A DNA stretch of 64,000 nt from Tautonia plasticadhaerens (GCF_007752535.1 NZ_CP036426.1:806001-870000); one strand, 5' to 3'. Shown: positions 1 through 9,836, counted from the first letter of the stretch. Program-made: numbers and translations. The notes: a model not told the origin generated them from the letters alone.

Positions 1-1800
1 GGCGAGCTCCGCTTCCTCCGCGAGTCGGGGGCCGAATTCGCACGCCGATACCCCAAGGTCGCCGCCCGCCTCCAACTCGACCCGCACGGCACCTCCGACC
101 CCCACGTCGAGCGCCTGCTCGAGGGCTGCGCCCTGCTGACCGCCCGGGTCCGCAAGAAGCTCGACGACGAGTACCCCGAGATCACTGCCGGGCTGCTGGA
201 GGTGCTCTACCCGCACCTGCTCCGCCCCACGCCCCCGATGACCATCGTCCAGTTCCTGCCCGGCCCCGACCCGGCGGGCGTGGCCGGCGGGTACGAGGTC
301 GTCGCCGGGACGGGACTGATCTCCCCCCCCGTCGAGAACTCGCCGGTCCGCTTCCGCACGGCCTACCCCGTGACGCTCTGGCCGATCGAGGTGGCCGAGG
401 CGAAGCTCCTGACCGGCCGGGTCGACGACCCGGCCCGCCCCCCCCGCGCCACCGGCCTGCTCCGGCTGACGCTGCGAGGGGCCGGCGGCCGGCCGATCCC
501 CGGCGGGATCGATCGCCTCCGGTTCTTCCTCGACGGAGACACGGCGCCGGTCCTGGGGATCTATGAACTCCTCTCCACCTGCGTCGTCAAGGTCGTCGCC
601 CGGATTCGGGACCCCTCCGGCGGGGCGACCGACGTGCCCCTGCCGGACGACGCCCTCCGGGCCGTCGGATTCGGGCCGGACGAGGGGATGATCCCGTACT
701 CCCGCCGCAGCTTCCCCGGCTACCGGCTGCTCCAGGAATTCTTCGCCTTCCCGGCGAAGTTCCACTTCGTCGACGTGATCGGCCTGGACCGCCTCGGGGG
801 CCTCGGGCCGTCGACCTCCGTCGAGATCTTGCTGTTCCTGGAACGGGTCCCGGCGGGGCTCCCGGACGTCGAGAAGGAGAATTTCAAGCTCGGCTGCGCA
901 CCGGCCGTGAACCTGTACACCCTGACGGCCGAGCCGATCACGCTCGACCAGGCCCACCACGAGTACCGGCTGATCCCCGACGTGCACCGCCAGGGGACCA
1001 CGGAGGTCTATTCCGTCGATTCCGTCCGCCTGGCTGCCTCGTACCTCCACGAGGCGGTGCCCGTCCCGCCGTTCCACGAGTCGAGGGATCCGGACCCGGA
1101 GTCTCCCTGGCGGCGGACCTCCTGGTACGCCGTCCGTCGCCCGTCGCCGAGGAGGGGGGACCTCGGGACCGAGGTCTCGCTCGTCTTCGTCCAGCCGGAC
1201 TTCGAGCCGTCGAGGGAGGGGGAGGGGGTGGTCACCGCCCAGGTCACCTGTACCGACCGGGACCTGGCCGATCGCCTCCCCTTCGGCGGCGACCGCGGGG
1301 ACCTGGAGATGGAGGCCCCCGGGCCGATCGGCCGGATCCGGTGCCTCCGCAAGCCGACGCCGACCCGGCGCCCCCGGCTCGGCGGCGACCTGCACTGGCG
1401 GCTGATCTCCACGCTGTCGCTCAACCACCTCTCCCTGGTCGACTCGGCCGAGGGGATCGAGGCCCTCCGGTCGGTGCTCACCCTGCACGACCCGGCCGAC
1501 TCGGCCGTCTCCCGGCAGCAGATCGCCGGGATCGTCGGGCTCTCCAGCCGGCGGGTGGCCGGCCGGGTCCCCGGCGTCGGCCCGGGAGGGGCGGTCTGCC
1601 TCGGGCAGGAGGTCACCGTCGAATTCGACGAGACCCACTTCGTCGGCAGCGGGGCGTTGCTGCTGGCCAGCGTGCTGGAGCGGTTCCTCGGCTCCTACGC
1701 GACGCTCAATTCGTTCACCCGCCTGGTGGCGAGGACCCGCCAGCGCGAAGGGATCCTCAAGCGATGGCCACCCCGGGCCGGAGACCGGACGCTCCTGTAG
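1..1800 (+). CDS. tssF: T6SS baseplate protein TssF (5' partial)
   Basis: The frame is open to the left edge, so the first few residues lie outside the window; about 599 residues are visible. The visible start reads ELRFLRESGAEFARRYPKVA, the family's N-terminal block, followed by a run matching the usual DPHVERLLEG and LLEVLYPHLLRPTPPM blocks. TssF (ImpG/VasA) forms the baseplate wedge with TssG, TssE and TssK in the cytoplasm. The C-terminal end overlaps tssG by 37 bases in another frame, which suggests translational coupling. Identification rests on motif recognition of the N-terminus and on the tssG and clpV neighbours. tssE, normally just upstream, would lie outside the window. Confidence 0.93.
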   Translation, partial: GELRFLRESGAEFARRYPKVAARLQLDPHGTSDPHVERLLEGCALLTARVRKKLDDEYPEITAGLLEVLYPHLLRPTPPMTIVQFLPGPDPAGVAGGYEVVAGTGLISPPVENSPVRFRTAYPVTLWPIEVAEAKLLTGRVDDPARPPRATGLLRLTLRGAGGRPIPGGIDRLRFFLDGDTAPVLGIYELLSTCVVKVVARIRDPSGGATDVPLPDDALRAVGFGPDEGMIPYSRRSFPGYRLLQEFFAFPAKFHFVDVIGLDRLGGLGPSTSVEILLFLERVPAGLPDVEKENFKLGCAPAVNLYTLTAEPITLDQAHHEYRLIPDVHRQGTTEVYSVDSVRLAASYLHEAVPVPPFHESRDPDPESPWRRTSWYAVRRPSPRRGDLGTEVSLVFVQPDFEPSREGEGVVTAQVTCTDRDLADRLPFGGDRGDLEMEAPGPIGRIRCLRKPTPTRRPRLGGDLHWRLISTLSLNHLSLVDSAEGIEALRSVLTLHDPADSAVSRQQIAGIVGLSSRRVAGRVPGVGPGGAVCLGQEVTVEFDETHFVGSGALLLASVLERFLGSYATLNSFTRLVARTRQREGILKRWPPRAGDRTLL

Positions 1801-2795
1801 GGCAATCGCTCTTCGGGGAGCCCTACCGGTACGAGTTCTTCCAGGCCGTCCGGCTGCTGGAGCGGCTGGATCGCGCCCGCCCCCCCGTCGGCCGCGACTC
1901 CCGGCCCGCCCGGGAGGCCGTGCGCTTCCGGGTCGCCCGCGGACTGGCCTTCCCGCCGAGCGAACTGGTCGACCTCGTCCGACCCGCCGAGGGCTCCCCC
2001 GACCCGCCGACGATGACCGTCGCCTTCCTCGGCCTGACCGGGCCGCTGGGCGTCCTCCCCTATTGCTACACCGAGCTCGTCGCCGAACGGGCCCGGGCCG
2101 GCGACCACACCCCGGCGGCGTTCTTCGACCTGTTCAACCACCGCCTCATCTCGCTGTTCTTCCGGGCCTGGGAGAAGTACCGGCCGGCCCTGGCCTTCGA
2201 GCGCGGCGAGGGCGATCCGCTGACCCGATGCCTCTTCAGCCTGATGGGACTGGGCCTGGAGCCGCTCCGTTCCCGATTCGAGACCCCCGACGGGGTGCTG
2301 CTCGCCTTCGCCGGGGCGTTCGCCCAGCGGCACCGCTCGGCGGTGATGCTGGAACGGCTGCTCTCCGACCGCTCCGGGATGCCGGTCTCGGTGCTCCAGT
2401 TCCAGGGCCGATGGCTCCGGCTCGACCCCGAGGACCGCTCGACGCTCGGCGCCTCGGGTCGCAACAACGCCCTGGGCCGGACCCTGGTGGTCGGCGACCG
2501 GGCCTGGGACGTCCGCAGCAAGTTCCGCCTCCGACTCGGCCCGCTCTCCTTCGCGCAATTCCGGGCGATGTCGCCCGAGGGCCGGGCGTTCCGATCCCTC
2601 TGTCAGATGACGAGGCTCTACGTCGATGGCGAGCTCGACTTCGACGTGCAGCTCGTCCTCCGGGCGGACGAGGTGCCCGAGTCCCGCCTCTCGGGCCGGT
2701 CGGGCACCGGCTCCCGGCTCGGCCGAGATGCCTGGCTGCGGTCCCGCCCGCTCGGCCGGGACCCCGAGGACGCCCGATTCGCCTCGACGGCCTGA
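1764..2795 (+). CDS. tssG: T6SS baseplate protein TssG
   Basis: A 343-residue protein starting MATPGRRPDAP, with the TssG (ImpH/VasB) opening FGEPYRYEFFQAVRLLERL at about residues 17-35. Further family landmarks are FPPSELVDL, a conserved LGLTGPLGVLPYCYTELV block and FFDLFNHRLISLFFRAWEKY. The end carries LGPLSFAQFRAMSPEG, the usual C-terminal barrel sequence. The chosen ATG lies inside the end of tssF; longer readings in this frame upstream are low-complexity Arg/Pro and clearly non-coding. TssG joins two TssF copies in the baseplate wedge. Length is normal for the family. Confidence 0.93.
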   Translation: MATPGRRPDAPVGQSLFGEPYRYEFFQAVRLLERLDRARPPVGRDSRPAREAVRFRVARGLAFPPSELVDLVRPAEGSPDPPTMTVAFLGLTGPLGVLPYCYTELVAERARAGDHTPAAFFDLFNHRLISLFFRAWEKYRPALAFERGEGDPLTRCLFSLMGLGLEPLRSRFETPDGVLLAFAGAFAQRHRSAVMLERLLSDRSGMPVSVLQFQGRWLRLDPEDRSTLGASGRNNALGRTLVVGDRAWDVRSKFRLRLGPLSFAQFRAMSPEGRAFRSLCQMTRLYVDGELDFDVQLVLRADEVPESRLSGRSGTGSRLGRDAWLRSRPLGRDPEDARFASTA

Positions 2796-2930
2796 TCCCC
2801 GGGGCTCACCGCCGAGGCCGTCCGCCGGGGCGACGCGCCCTCATCCGGGCGGGAGCGCCACGCCGGGTGGTCGGCCGGGGGGCCCGGCACCACCCGAGAC
2901 ACCCCGACACGTCCAACCCGGAGCACGACC

Positions 2931-5585
2931 ATGGGCCTCGACACCGGATCGCTGATCAAGACCCTGAACTCCACCTGCGTCGACGCCCTGCAGGGGGCCG
3001 CCGGGCTCTGCCTCTCGAAGACCAACCCCTCGGTCGAGGTCGAGCACTGGCTGCTGAAGCTCCTGGAGCGGCCCGATTCCGACCTGCCCCGGGTCTTCCG
3101 GCAGTTCGACGTGGATCCCTCCCGGCTCCAACGCGACCTGGAGCGGGCCGTCGACGGCTTCCGCACCGGGAACGACCGCACCCCCGCGCTCTCCCCCCTG
3201 ATCGACGACCTGATCCGGGAGGCCTGGGTCCTGGCCTCGATCCAGTTCAAGCAGCCGAAGGTCCGCTCGGCCACCCTGCTGATGGCCCTGCGGACCGGTG
3301 ACCAGCTCTCCCGGGTCGCTCGGCAAATCTCCCCCGAGCTGGAGAAGGTCGACCCCGAGGTCCTCTGGTCCGCGCTCCCCGACATCGTGGCCGGCTCGGC
3401 CGAGGACGCCGAGGCCGCGGCGGAGGCCGCCCGGGGCGGTCCGCAGCCTGGCGGCGGGGCGAAAGGCGGGGCGACCAAGACGCCGGCGCTGGACCAGTAC
3501 ACCGTGAACCTGACCGAGCAGGCCCGATCCGGCCGCCTCGACCCGGTCCTCGGCCGGGACGCCGAGATCCGGCAGATGGTCGACATCCTCATCCGGAGGC
3601 GACAGAACAACCCGATCCTCACGGGAGAGGCCGGGGTGGGCAAGACGGCCGTCGTCGAGGGATTCGCCCGTCGCGTGGCCGAGGGGGACGTCCCCGAGGC
3701 GCTCCGGGAGGTCGACGTGAGGACCCTCGACCTGGGCCTGCTCCAGGCCGGGGCGGGGGTGAAGGGGGAGTTCGAGAACCGCCTGAAGCAGGTGATCAAC
3801 GAGGTCAAGGCGTCATCCAGGCCGATCATCCTGTTCATCGACGAGGCCCACACGATGATCGGCGCCGGCGGCCAGGCCGGGCAGAACGACGCCGCCAACC
3901 TGCTCAAGCCGGCCCTCGCCCGGGGCGAGCTGCGGACGATCGCCGCCACCACCTGGGCCGAGTACAAGAAGTACTTCGAGAAGGACGCCGCCCTGGCCCG
4001 CCGCTTCCAGGTCGTCAAGGTCGAGGAGCCGGCCGAGCCCTCGGCAGTGACGATGATGCGGGGGATCGTCGGCACCCTGGAGCGGCACCACGGCGTCCGG
4101 ATCCTCGACGAGGCGGTCGACGCCGCCGTCCGCCTCTCGGCCCGATACATCACCGGGAGGCAACTGCCGGACAAGTCGGTCAGCCTGCTCGACACCGCCT
4201 GCGCCCGCGTCGCCATCGGCCAGGCCGCGACGCCCCCGGCGGTCGAGGACACGAGGCGTCGGATCGACGCCCTGCGGACCGAGCTGGCGATCCTCGATCG
4301 CGAGTCCGTCACCGGCGCCCGACACGACGACCGCATCGCCGAGTCCCGAGCCGAACTGGCCGCCGCCGAGGACCGCCTCGCCGCCCTGGAGATCCGCTGG
4401 GAGGCCGAGCGGGGCCTCGTCGCCCAAATCCGCGAGGTCCGCGATCGGATCGAGCAGCACCACGCCGAGGCGAACGACGGCAATCCGGCCAAGCTCGAGC
4501 CGCTTCGCCGGGAGCTGGACGAGCGGACGGCGGAGCTGCGGGCCCTCCAGGGCGAGGCGCCCCTGATGCAGGTCTGCGTCGATTCGCAGACCGTCGCTGA
4601 GGTCGTCGCGGGATGGACCGGGATCCCGGTCGGCAAGATGATGACCGACGAGATCAACGCCGTGCTCTCGCTCCGGGAGCGGATGGAGGAGCGGGTCGTC
4701 GGCCAGTCCCACGCATTGGAGATCATCAGCCGGCGCGTCCAGACCGCCCGCGCCGACCTGTCCGACCCGCGCAAGCCGGTCGGCGTCTTTTTGCTCGTCG
4801 GCCCCAGCGGCGTGGGCAAGACCGAGACCGCCCTCACCCTGGCCGACACCCTCTTCGGCGGCGAGCGGAGCCTTGTCGTCATCAATATGTCCGAGTATCA
4901 GGAGGCGCACACCGTCTCGAGCCTCAAGGGATCCCCGCCCGGCTACGTCGGCTACGGGGAGGGGGGCGTGCTCACCGAGGCGGTCCGCCGGAAGCCCTAC
5001 AGCGTCGTGCTGCTCGACGAGGTGGAGAAGGCCCACCCCGACGTGATGGAGCTGTTCTACCAGGTCTTCGACAAGGGGATGCTCGAGGACGGCGAGGGAC
5101 GCGAGATCGACTTCAAGAATACGGTCATCCTGCTGACCTCCAACGTCGGCACCGACCTGATCATGAAACTCTGCGCCGACCCCGAGACCGCCCCCGGGCC
5201 CGACGGCCTCTCCCGTTCCCTGCGCCCGGAGCTGCTGAAGGTCTTCAAGCCGGCGTTACTGGGGCGGATGGACGTCGTGCCCTACCTGCCGATCGGCGAC
5301 GACGCCCTGCGGCGGATCATCCGCCTCCAGCTCGGTCGGGTCGCCTCCCGCCTCCGAGAACGCCACAAGGCGGCGTTCGAGTACGACGACCGCCTCGTCG
5401 AGCACATCGCCGGCCGCTGCACCGAGGTCGAGTCCGGCGCCCGCAACGTCGACCACATCATCAACCGCTCCCTCCTCCCCGAACTCTCCCGGGAATTCCT
5501 CGCCCGGATGGCCTCCGGCGAGGGGATTTCCCGGGTGCTCGTCTCCATCGATGACGGCGGGGAGTTCCGGTACGAGCTGTCCTGA
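2931..5585 (+). CDS. tssH: T6SS sheath-disassembly AAA+ ATPase TssH/ClpV
   Basis: 884 residues, the usual ClpV length. The N-domain spans about 1-150. AAA1 has Walker A GEAGVGKT at 232-239 and Walker B LFIDEAH with D304/E305. A coiled middle domain covers about 430-535. AAA2 has Walker A GPSGVGKT at 624-631 and Walker B LLDEVEKAH with D696/E697, then the Clp C-terminal small domain. ClpV unfolds contracted TssB/TssC sheath for recycling. The N-terminal start resembles ClpV rather than ClpB (DALQGAAGLCLSKTNPSVEV), and the gene follows tssFG by 135 bases, so the T6SS role is favoured over a general disaggregase. Both nucleotide-binding sites look intact. Confidence 0.95.
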   Translation: MGLDTGSLIKTLNSTCVDALQGAAGLCLSKTNPSVEVEHWLLKLLERPDSDLPRVFRQFDVDPSRLQRDLERAVDGFRTGNDRTPALSPLIDDLIREAWVLASIQFKQPKVRSATLLMALRTGDQLSRVARQISPELEKVDPEVLWSALPDIVAGSAEDAEAAAEAARGGPQPGGGAKGGATKTPALDQYTVNLTEQARSGRLDPVLGRDAEIRQMVDILIRRRQNNPILTGEAGVGKTAVVEGFARRVAEGDVPEALREVDVRTLDLGLLQAGAGVKGEFENRLKQVINEVKASSRPIILFIDEAHTMIGAGGQAGQNDAANLLKPALARGELRTIAATTWAEYKKYFEKDAALARRFQVVKVEEPAEPSAVTMMRGIVGTLERHHGVRILDEAVDAAVRLSARYITGRQLPDKSVSLLDTACARVAIGQAATPPAVEDTRRRIDALRTELAILDRESVTGARHDDRIAESRAELAAAEDRLAALEIRWEAERGLVAQIREVRDRIEQHHAEANDGNPAKLEPLRRELDERTAELRALQGEAPLMQVCVDSQTVAEVVAGWTGIPVGKMMTDEINAVLSLRERMEERVVGQSHALEIISRRVQTARADLSDPRKPVGVFLLVGPSGVGKTETALTLADTLFGGERSLVVINMSEYQEAHTVSSLKGSPPGYVGYGEGGVLTEAVRRKPYSVVLLDEVEKAHPDVMELFYQVFDKGMLEDGEGREIDFKNTVILLTSNVGTDLIMKLCADPETAPGPDGLSRSLRPELLKVFKPALLGRMDVVPYLPIGDDALRRIIRLQLGRVASRLRERHKAAFEYDDRLVEHIAGRCTEVESGARNVDHIINRSLLPELSREFLARMASGEGISRVLVSIDDGGEFRYELS

Positions 5586-5628
5586 GCCGGGGAGGGGACC
5601 TCCTGCGGGGTGGCGTGGCAGGATCCCT

Positions 5629-5657
5629 TCTCCCGCGCGGCCCCACCCCACGGGAGA
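5629..5657. terminator. possible hairpin between convergent clpV and tssA
   Basis: A perfect 7-base inverted repeat (TCTCCCG and CGGGAGA) separated by 15 bases lies in the 95-base gap between the two convergent stop codons. There is no T-run, so it is at best a weak or factor-assisted terminator; in DNA this GC-rich a 7-base stem could arise by chance. Confidence 0.22.
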
Positions 5658-5680
5658 GGTGGCTGATCCGCGGAGTCCCG

Positions 5681-7021
5681 TCATCCCCCGGACGACGTGG
5701 GGGGGGGCGACCATGCCGGGATCTTCAGCAGGCGCCCGAGGAGTTGGTACGCCTCCTGGCTCTGGCTGAATTGCCGGGAGAGTTGCTCGTATTCCAGATC
5801 CAGGGCCTTCATCTGGGAGAGCAGCTCGCCGTGTTCACGGCGGTTCGCCTCCAGCTTCTCGCCCAGCTCGTTCAACGCCCGGGCTCGGGGGAGGAAATCG
5901 ATGAGGATCTTGCCGAACTCGGCGGCCTGGGGGGCGGGGCCGAGTTCGACGGTGGAGCCGCCGCCCGAGGAGGGGCGCCCCTCCTCGGGGATCTCGTCCG
6001 ACCCGCCCGGCGTGACCGGGGCCTCGGCCGCCGCCGGGGGAGGGCCGGCCAGGATGGCGTCCAGCCGGGCATCGGGCTCGGACTCGCGCTTCTGCTTGAG
6101 GATCGGCTCCAGCAGCCGGAGGCAGTCGGCCATCGCGTCCCGGAGGTTGATCAGGCTCGGCGCGTCCCGGCCGAACCGCTCGTCGGTGTCGGCCTCGAAG
6201 GCGTCGAGCGCGAGCCGGGCGAGCCGGAGGTCGGCGACGATCTTCTCGTAGTAGCGGCGAGGGGTCGCGGCGACCTGCTTGTCGAATTGCTCGCCGGTGA
6301 TCTTGCCCTGGGCCTTGAGCTTCGGCCCTCGCTCGGGGTCGTTGCGGACCTCGTTGTCGACCTTGCGGGACTCCTCGTAGCGTTGGAAGTCGTACCGCTC
6401 GTCGGCGTCGGTCAGGGGGACGGAGCGGACGGTCCGGGGCAGCACCCTCGGGTCGTTGAGCAGCAGGAACGGCCCCTCCCGGGACTCCAGGTCGCCGTCC
6501 TCGATCCTGGGGTAATAGCTGTCCCAGTACCGCCGCTGGATGCCCAGCATCAACCGGAGGCCGTCCCGGAGGCCAGCGAAGTCCTCCCTCTTGGTCAGGG
6601 CCTCGGTCAGCCAGGCGGCGATCTGGAGATCCTTGGTCTTCGACGACAGGCAGGCGATCCCCGTCTCGACGACCTTGTCCCAGTCGGCCGTCTTGGGATC
6701 GCGCTTCCACTCGCCGAGCGGGAGGTCGGGGGGGTCCTCCTTGCGAGCCTCCCGGATCACGTCGTATTCGGGTGCGTAGGAGAGATTCTGCCCCGAGGGT
6801 TGGTCCCCTTCGATCGGTGCCAGCAGCCCCCTCAGGTCGATGGTCGCCGCCGAGGCGAGCGGTTCGTTCCCCTCGAATTCGGGCTCGGGTTCCGGCTCGG
6901 GCTCGGGTTCGGGCAGCGGATCCGATTCCGGGGCGACCTCGGGCTCGAATTCGGCCTCGGGCCCGGGCCCGGGCTCGGGAATCGTGTCCGGCCGGGCGTC
7001 GGGCTCGGGCTCGTCGCTCAT
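5681..7021 (-). CDS. tssA: T6SS protein TssA (ImpA N-terminal domain)
   Basis: 446 residues. Residues 1-50 are a low-complexity acidic Pro/Glu stretch rich in EPEPEP, unusual for the family. The ImpA N-terminal domain follows, with the typical [20 protein letters not shown] at about 65-84, then [11 protein letters not shown] and [10 protein letters not shown]. TssA primes and caps sheath/tube polymerisation. The C-terminal part (about 330-446) holds a Pro/Gly linker and a helical segment ([19 protein letters not shown]) rather than a recognisable long TssA C-terminal domain. It lies 38 bases behind tagJ in the same direction, a likely two-gene operon. Confidence 0.9.
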   Translation of the reverse strand: MSDEPEPDARPDTIPEPGPGPEAEFEPEVAPESDPLPEPEPEPEPEPEFEGNEPLASAATIDLRGLLAPIEGDQPSGQNLSYAPEYDVIREARKEDPPDLPLGEWKRDPKTADWDKVVETGIACLSSKTKDLQIAAWLTEALTKREDFAGLRDGLRLMLGIQRRYWDSYYPRIEDGDLESREGPFLLLNDPRVLPRTVRSVPLTDADERYDFQRYEESRKVDNEVRNDPERGPKLKAQGKITGEQFDKQVAATPRRYYEKIVADLRLARLALDAFEADTDERFGRDAPSLINLRDAMADCLRLLEPILKQKRESEPDARLDAILAGPPPAAAEAPVTPGGSDEIPEEGRPSSGGGSTVELGPAPQAAEFGKILIDFLPRARALNELGEKLEANRREHGELLSQMKALDLEYEQLSRQFSQSQEAYQLLGRLLKIPAWSPPPTSSGG

Positions 7022-7059
7022 CGCGTCGGATCCTCGGCAAACGTCGACTCATCCGTCGG

Positions 7060-7887
7060 TCAGGAGGCGGGCCCGTCCGGGGAGAGTTCGGGAGGCGGGT
7101 CGAAATGCAGCTCGGCCAGTTCGGCCAGGGTGCGGTCCGCCTCGCCGACGAGGAAGACCTTCTGGCCCAGGCCCCGGACGATGCCGCCGGGCAGCTCCTC
7201 CCAATCGGTCCGCCGACCGAGGCGGATCAGCTCATCCTCCGACGAGCTGGAGGCGTGATACAGGTTCGGGAGGTGGACCTCGCCGAGCTGGCCGTCGAAG
7301 GTCGCCAGGCGGGCGGGCAGCCAGATCAGGTCGCGGAGCCGGGTCGGCGTCGAGACCTCCAGGAACTGGACGTGCTGCCAGGGGACCCAGCAATATCCCG
7401 CCGGTGCGAAGACCTCCAGGACGGGGCCGAGCAGGTCGTCGGCATCACGGATGTCGTCGAACGGGGCGGAGGGCGACCGGCCGGGGCTCGGCCGGTGCCG
7501 CTCGGCGGCCTGGTCCAGGGCGGATCGGGCCTCCTCGGGCCTCCCCTGTCGGAGCGCCTCGACCGCCTGAAGGTGGAGCAGCACCTCCTCCGTCGGCTCC
7601 AGGGCGAAGCGAGGCCGGACTCCCTCCTTGAACAGGCGGGACCGCTGGCGCTCCGACTCCAGGAGCCGGGCATACAGCCCCGCCCCGACCGCCGCCTGGG
7701 GGTCGGCGACGGTGGCGCCGAGGACGTCCAGGTGCTTCGAGGCCCGGTCCCACTGGCCGGCGAAGCCGAGCAGCTCGAAGAGGAAGATGCGGCCCTCGGC
7801 GTCGTCGGGCCGATCCTTCAGGTCGGCCGTCAGGCGGTCGATCGCCGCCCCCAGGCGTCCGTCCTCGAGCAAGTGCTTGGCGGTCAT
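7060..7887 (-). CDS. tagJ: T6SS accessory protein TagJ (ImpE family)
   Basis: 275 residues. The N-terminal half is TPR-like (HLLEDGRLGAAIDRLTADLK and DAEGRIFLFELLGFAGQWDR), as in ImpE/SciE. The C-terminal half has the diagnostic FDDIRDADDLLGPVLEV, YCWVPWQHV, RLRDLIWLPA and a late EELPGGIVRGLGQK block. TagJ is an accessory protein reported to bind the sheath component TssB. First gene of a reverse pair with tssA and divergent from the FHA gene. No odd features; length is typical. Confidence 0.88.
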   Translation of the reverse strand: MTAKHLLEDGRLGAAIDRLTADLKDRPDDAEGRIFLFELLGFAGQWDRASKHLDVLGATVADPQAAVGAGLYARLLESERQRSRLFKEGVRPRFALEPTEEVLLHLQAVEALRQGRPEEARSALDQAAERHRPSPGRSPSAPFDDIRDADDLLGPVLEVFAPAGYCWVPWQHVQFLEVSTPTRLRDLIWLPARLATFDGQLGEVHLPNLYHASSSSEDELIRLGRRTDWEELPGGIVRGLGQKVFLVGEADRTLAELAELHFDPPPELSPDGPAS

Positions 7888-8225
7888 CCTCGGGCCCTCC
7901 CCGGCGGTTGGATCGGTCGGTCCCGGACTCGAGTTTCCGATTCTAGCCCATGGCGGGGGCCGTTGGGAGGAGCCGCCGCCGCTCCCCGACCGGGCGCCCG
8001 CGAAGGGCAGCCGCCCCCGGAGGGCCCGATGTTTTCTTGGACGAGGACCGAGGGGTGCCCTTATACTCGATCGAGGCGAACGAGGACGATGTCGTTGCTC
8101 GGTCCGCGATCGGGGAGATCAGGGGCTTCCGGGGGGGCGGGGGTCACCGGGCCCACGAGGCGGGCGCCGCCGGGGCCATCTCCCCGGGGACGGGTCGGGA
8201 CGGGTCGCGCAGGGGGGGCGGTTTG
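7888..8225. other. intergenic region between divergent tagJ and FHA gene
   Basis: 338 bases without a credible gene. It holds the promoter candidate listed separately at 8037-8067, a G-rich leader of about 150 bases and a G-run at 8211-8219 that could act as the ribosome binding site of the FHA gene. No other repeat or hairpin stood out. Confidence 0.5.
8037..8067 (+). promoter_or_regulatory. sigma70-like promoter candidate for the FHA gene
   Basis: TTGGAC at 8037-8042, then 19 bases, then TATACT at 8062-8067 (or 18 bases to TTATAC at 8061). This is an AT-richer island in very GC-rich DNA and lies about 160 bases before the FHA start codon. Inferred by eye from the consensus only. Confidence 0.45.
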
Positions 8226-9836
8226 ATGAGTCTGGGTTTCGTCTGTCCGAATTGCCACAAGGTCGTCCCCGACAAGTGCTCCAGCTGCCCGGAGTGCGGC
8301 AGCTCCATCGACCCGTTCGAGACGATCCAGCGCCCGGTGCTCCGCCCCGGAGGGCTCCCGGGTCGGCCGGCCCCGCCGCAATCCCCGCCGAAGGGACCGG
8401 GCCCGTCCTACCGAGACGAGGAGCCCGAGCCGCCGAGGCGCCCCAGGGCCGAACAGCCCCCCCCCCCGAAGCCCCGCCCCAGGCCGAAACCCGACCCCAA
8501 ATCCAGGCCGGAACGGCAGCCGGCCCCCGTGCCGCCCCCCCAGGCGGCGGCACCCCCGCCCCCTCCCCCACCTGCGCCCAACTACCCGCCCCCGTACGCT
8601 CCCTCGCAACCGGGGGACGTCGGGGCGAAAGGCCCCGAGCGGCCCAGGGGGATTCTCGATCGCGTCAAGGGGGCGATGGGCCTCACCCCCGGACAGGCCG
8701 ACCCGGCCGGACCTCCCCAGGGTCCCCACGCCCCGGCCCCCCCCTACGGCCATCCGGGGGGCGCGGGGACGCCTCCGCAGCAGGCCCCGCCGCAGCCGCC
8801 CGGCTGGGCGAACGGGCCGTACCCCCAGGGCGTCCCGGGCGTGAATCCGGGCTCGTCCTGGCCGCAGGGCCCGGCCGGCTATGGCCCGCCCCCGGCCGGC
8901 TGGCAGCCCCCTCCCCAGGGGACGCCGGGCGCCGACCGCCCGGCTCCCGGCCATCCCGGGCCATCCGGCGGGACCCCGGCCGGGTCGTGGCCCTACGGCG
9001 GGCCTCAGGGATGGGCGCAGGGACCGCCGCCGGCCCCCTCCCCCTACGGCCATCCGGTCCCACCCCCCCCGGGGATGCAGGGCCCGGGGGACGGGGAGTT
9101 CCACACGGTCCGATACCAGGGACCGATGATCGACATCCCGAGTCGGAGGCACCAGCACGCGTTGCAGATCTTCGACCGCTCGGGGCAATGGGTCGAATGG
9201 CAGCGGATCGGCCAGGCCGGCCTGAAGATCGGTCGGGTCAAGGACACTCCCCAGCACCATGCCCTCAGCACGATGGCCGCGCGGCACCTGAAGCTCTCCT
9301 ACGAGGACGGCCGGCTCGTCGCCGAGGACATGGGCTCGCTCAACGGCGTCTACCGCCTGGTCACCCGCCCCATCCCCCTGGATGATGGCCAGCGGTTCCG
9401 GGTCGGGCGGTGGTACGTGATCGAATTCCATCGGGTTGCCGAGCCCCGACAGACCGAGCCGCTCGTGGGGGAGGACGGCGAGGAGTTCTGCGCCGCCGAC
9501 CTGCCGATCCTCGGCCACCTCGACTTCATCGGCAGGGACGGCCGCTCCGGCCCCCGGCACATCCTCACCAAGGGCCGGGAGCCGACGGTCCTCGGGAGGG
9601 GGGGGAGGCCCGGCTGCCCCGTCGACGTCGCCCTGCCCAATGACGACTGGATCAGCGGCATCCACGCCCAGCTTCGGCAGGACGGGGAGGACTTTTTCCT
9701 GGAAGACCTCCGCTCCCGCAACGGCACCTTCGCCCAGATGCTCCGGCCCACGCCCGTCGAGCCCAACGACGTGCTGCTGGTCGGCCAGCTCAGGCTCCGG
9801 GTGGTCGCGGTCTCGGATCCGCTCGCGCATCTCTGA
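8226..9836 (+). CDS. zinc-ribbon protein with two FHA domains, T6SS-linked
   Basis: 536 residues in three parts. Residues 1-30 form a zinc ribbon with two Cys pairs (CPNC and CPEC, plus a further C at 16). About 40-295 is a Pro/Gly-rich, probably disordered linker with PYGHPGG-like repeats. The end carries two FHA domains: one with GRVKD...MAARHLKL...MGSLNGVY (about 335-385) and one with GRGGRPG...WISGIHAQL...LRSRNGTF (about 455-505). FHA domains bind phosphothreonine. Fha proteins in other T6SSs act in threonine-phosphorylation control, but no PpkA kinase or PppA phosphatase gene is in the window. A G-run precedes the ATG. The zinc ribbon fused to FHA in a T6SS locus is the odd point. Confidence 0.88.
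   Translation: MSLGFVCPNCHKVVPDKCSSCPECGSSIDPFETIQRPVLRPGGLPGRPAPPQSPPKGPGPSYRDEEPEPPRRPRAEQPPPPKPRPRPKPDPKSRPERQPAPVPPPQAAAPPPPPPPAPNYPPPYAPSQPGDVGAKGPERPRGILDRVKGAMGLTPGQADPAGPPQGPHAPAPPYGHPGGAGTPPQQAPPQPPGWANGPYPQGVPGVNPGSSWPQGPAGYGPPPAGWQPPPQGTPGADRPAPGHPGPSGGTPAGSWPYGGPQGWAQGPPPAPSPYGHPVPPPPGMQGPGDGEFHTVRYQGPMIDIPSRRHQHALQIFDRSGQWVEWQRIGQAGLKIGRVKDTPQHHALSTMAARHLKLSYEDGRLVAEDMGSLNGVYRLVTRPIPLDDGQRFRVGRWYVIEFHRVAEPRQTEPLVGEDGEEFCAADLPILGHLDFIGRDGRSGPRHILTKGREPTVLGRGGRPGCPVDVALPNDDWISGIHAQLRQDGEDFFLEDLRSRNGTFAQMLRPTPVEPNDVLLVGQLRLRVVAVSDPLAHL

Noticed and set aside
2618-4885. 755-codon reverse frame opposite clpV
   Set aside because: clpV has both AAA+ modules intact; this frame is Ser/Arg-rich shadow.
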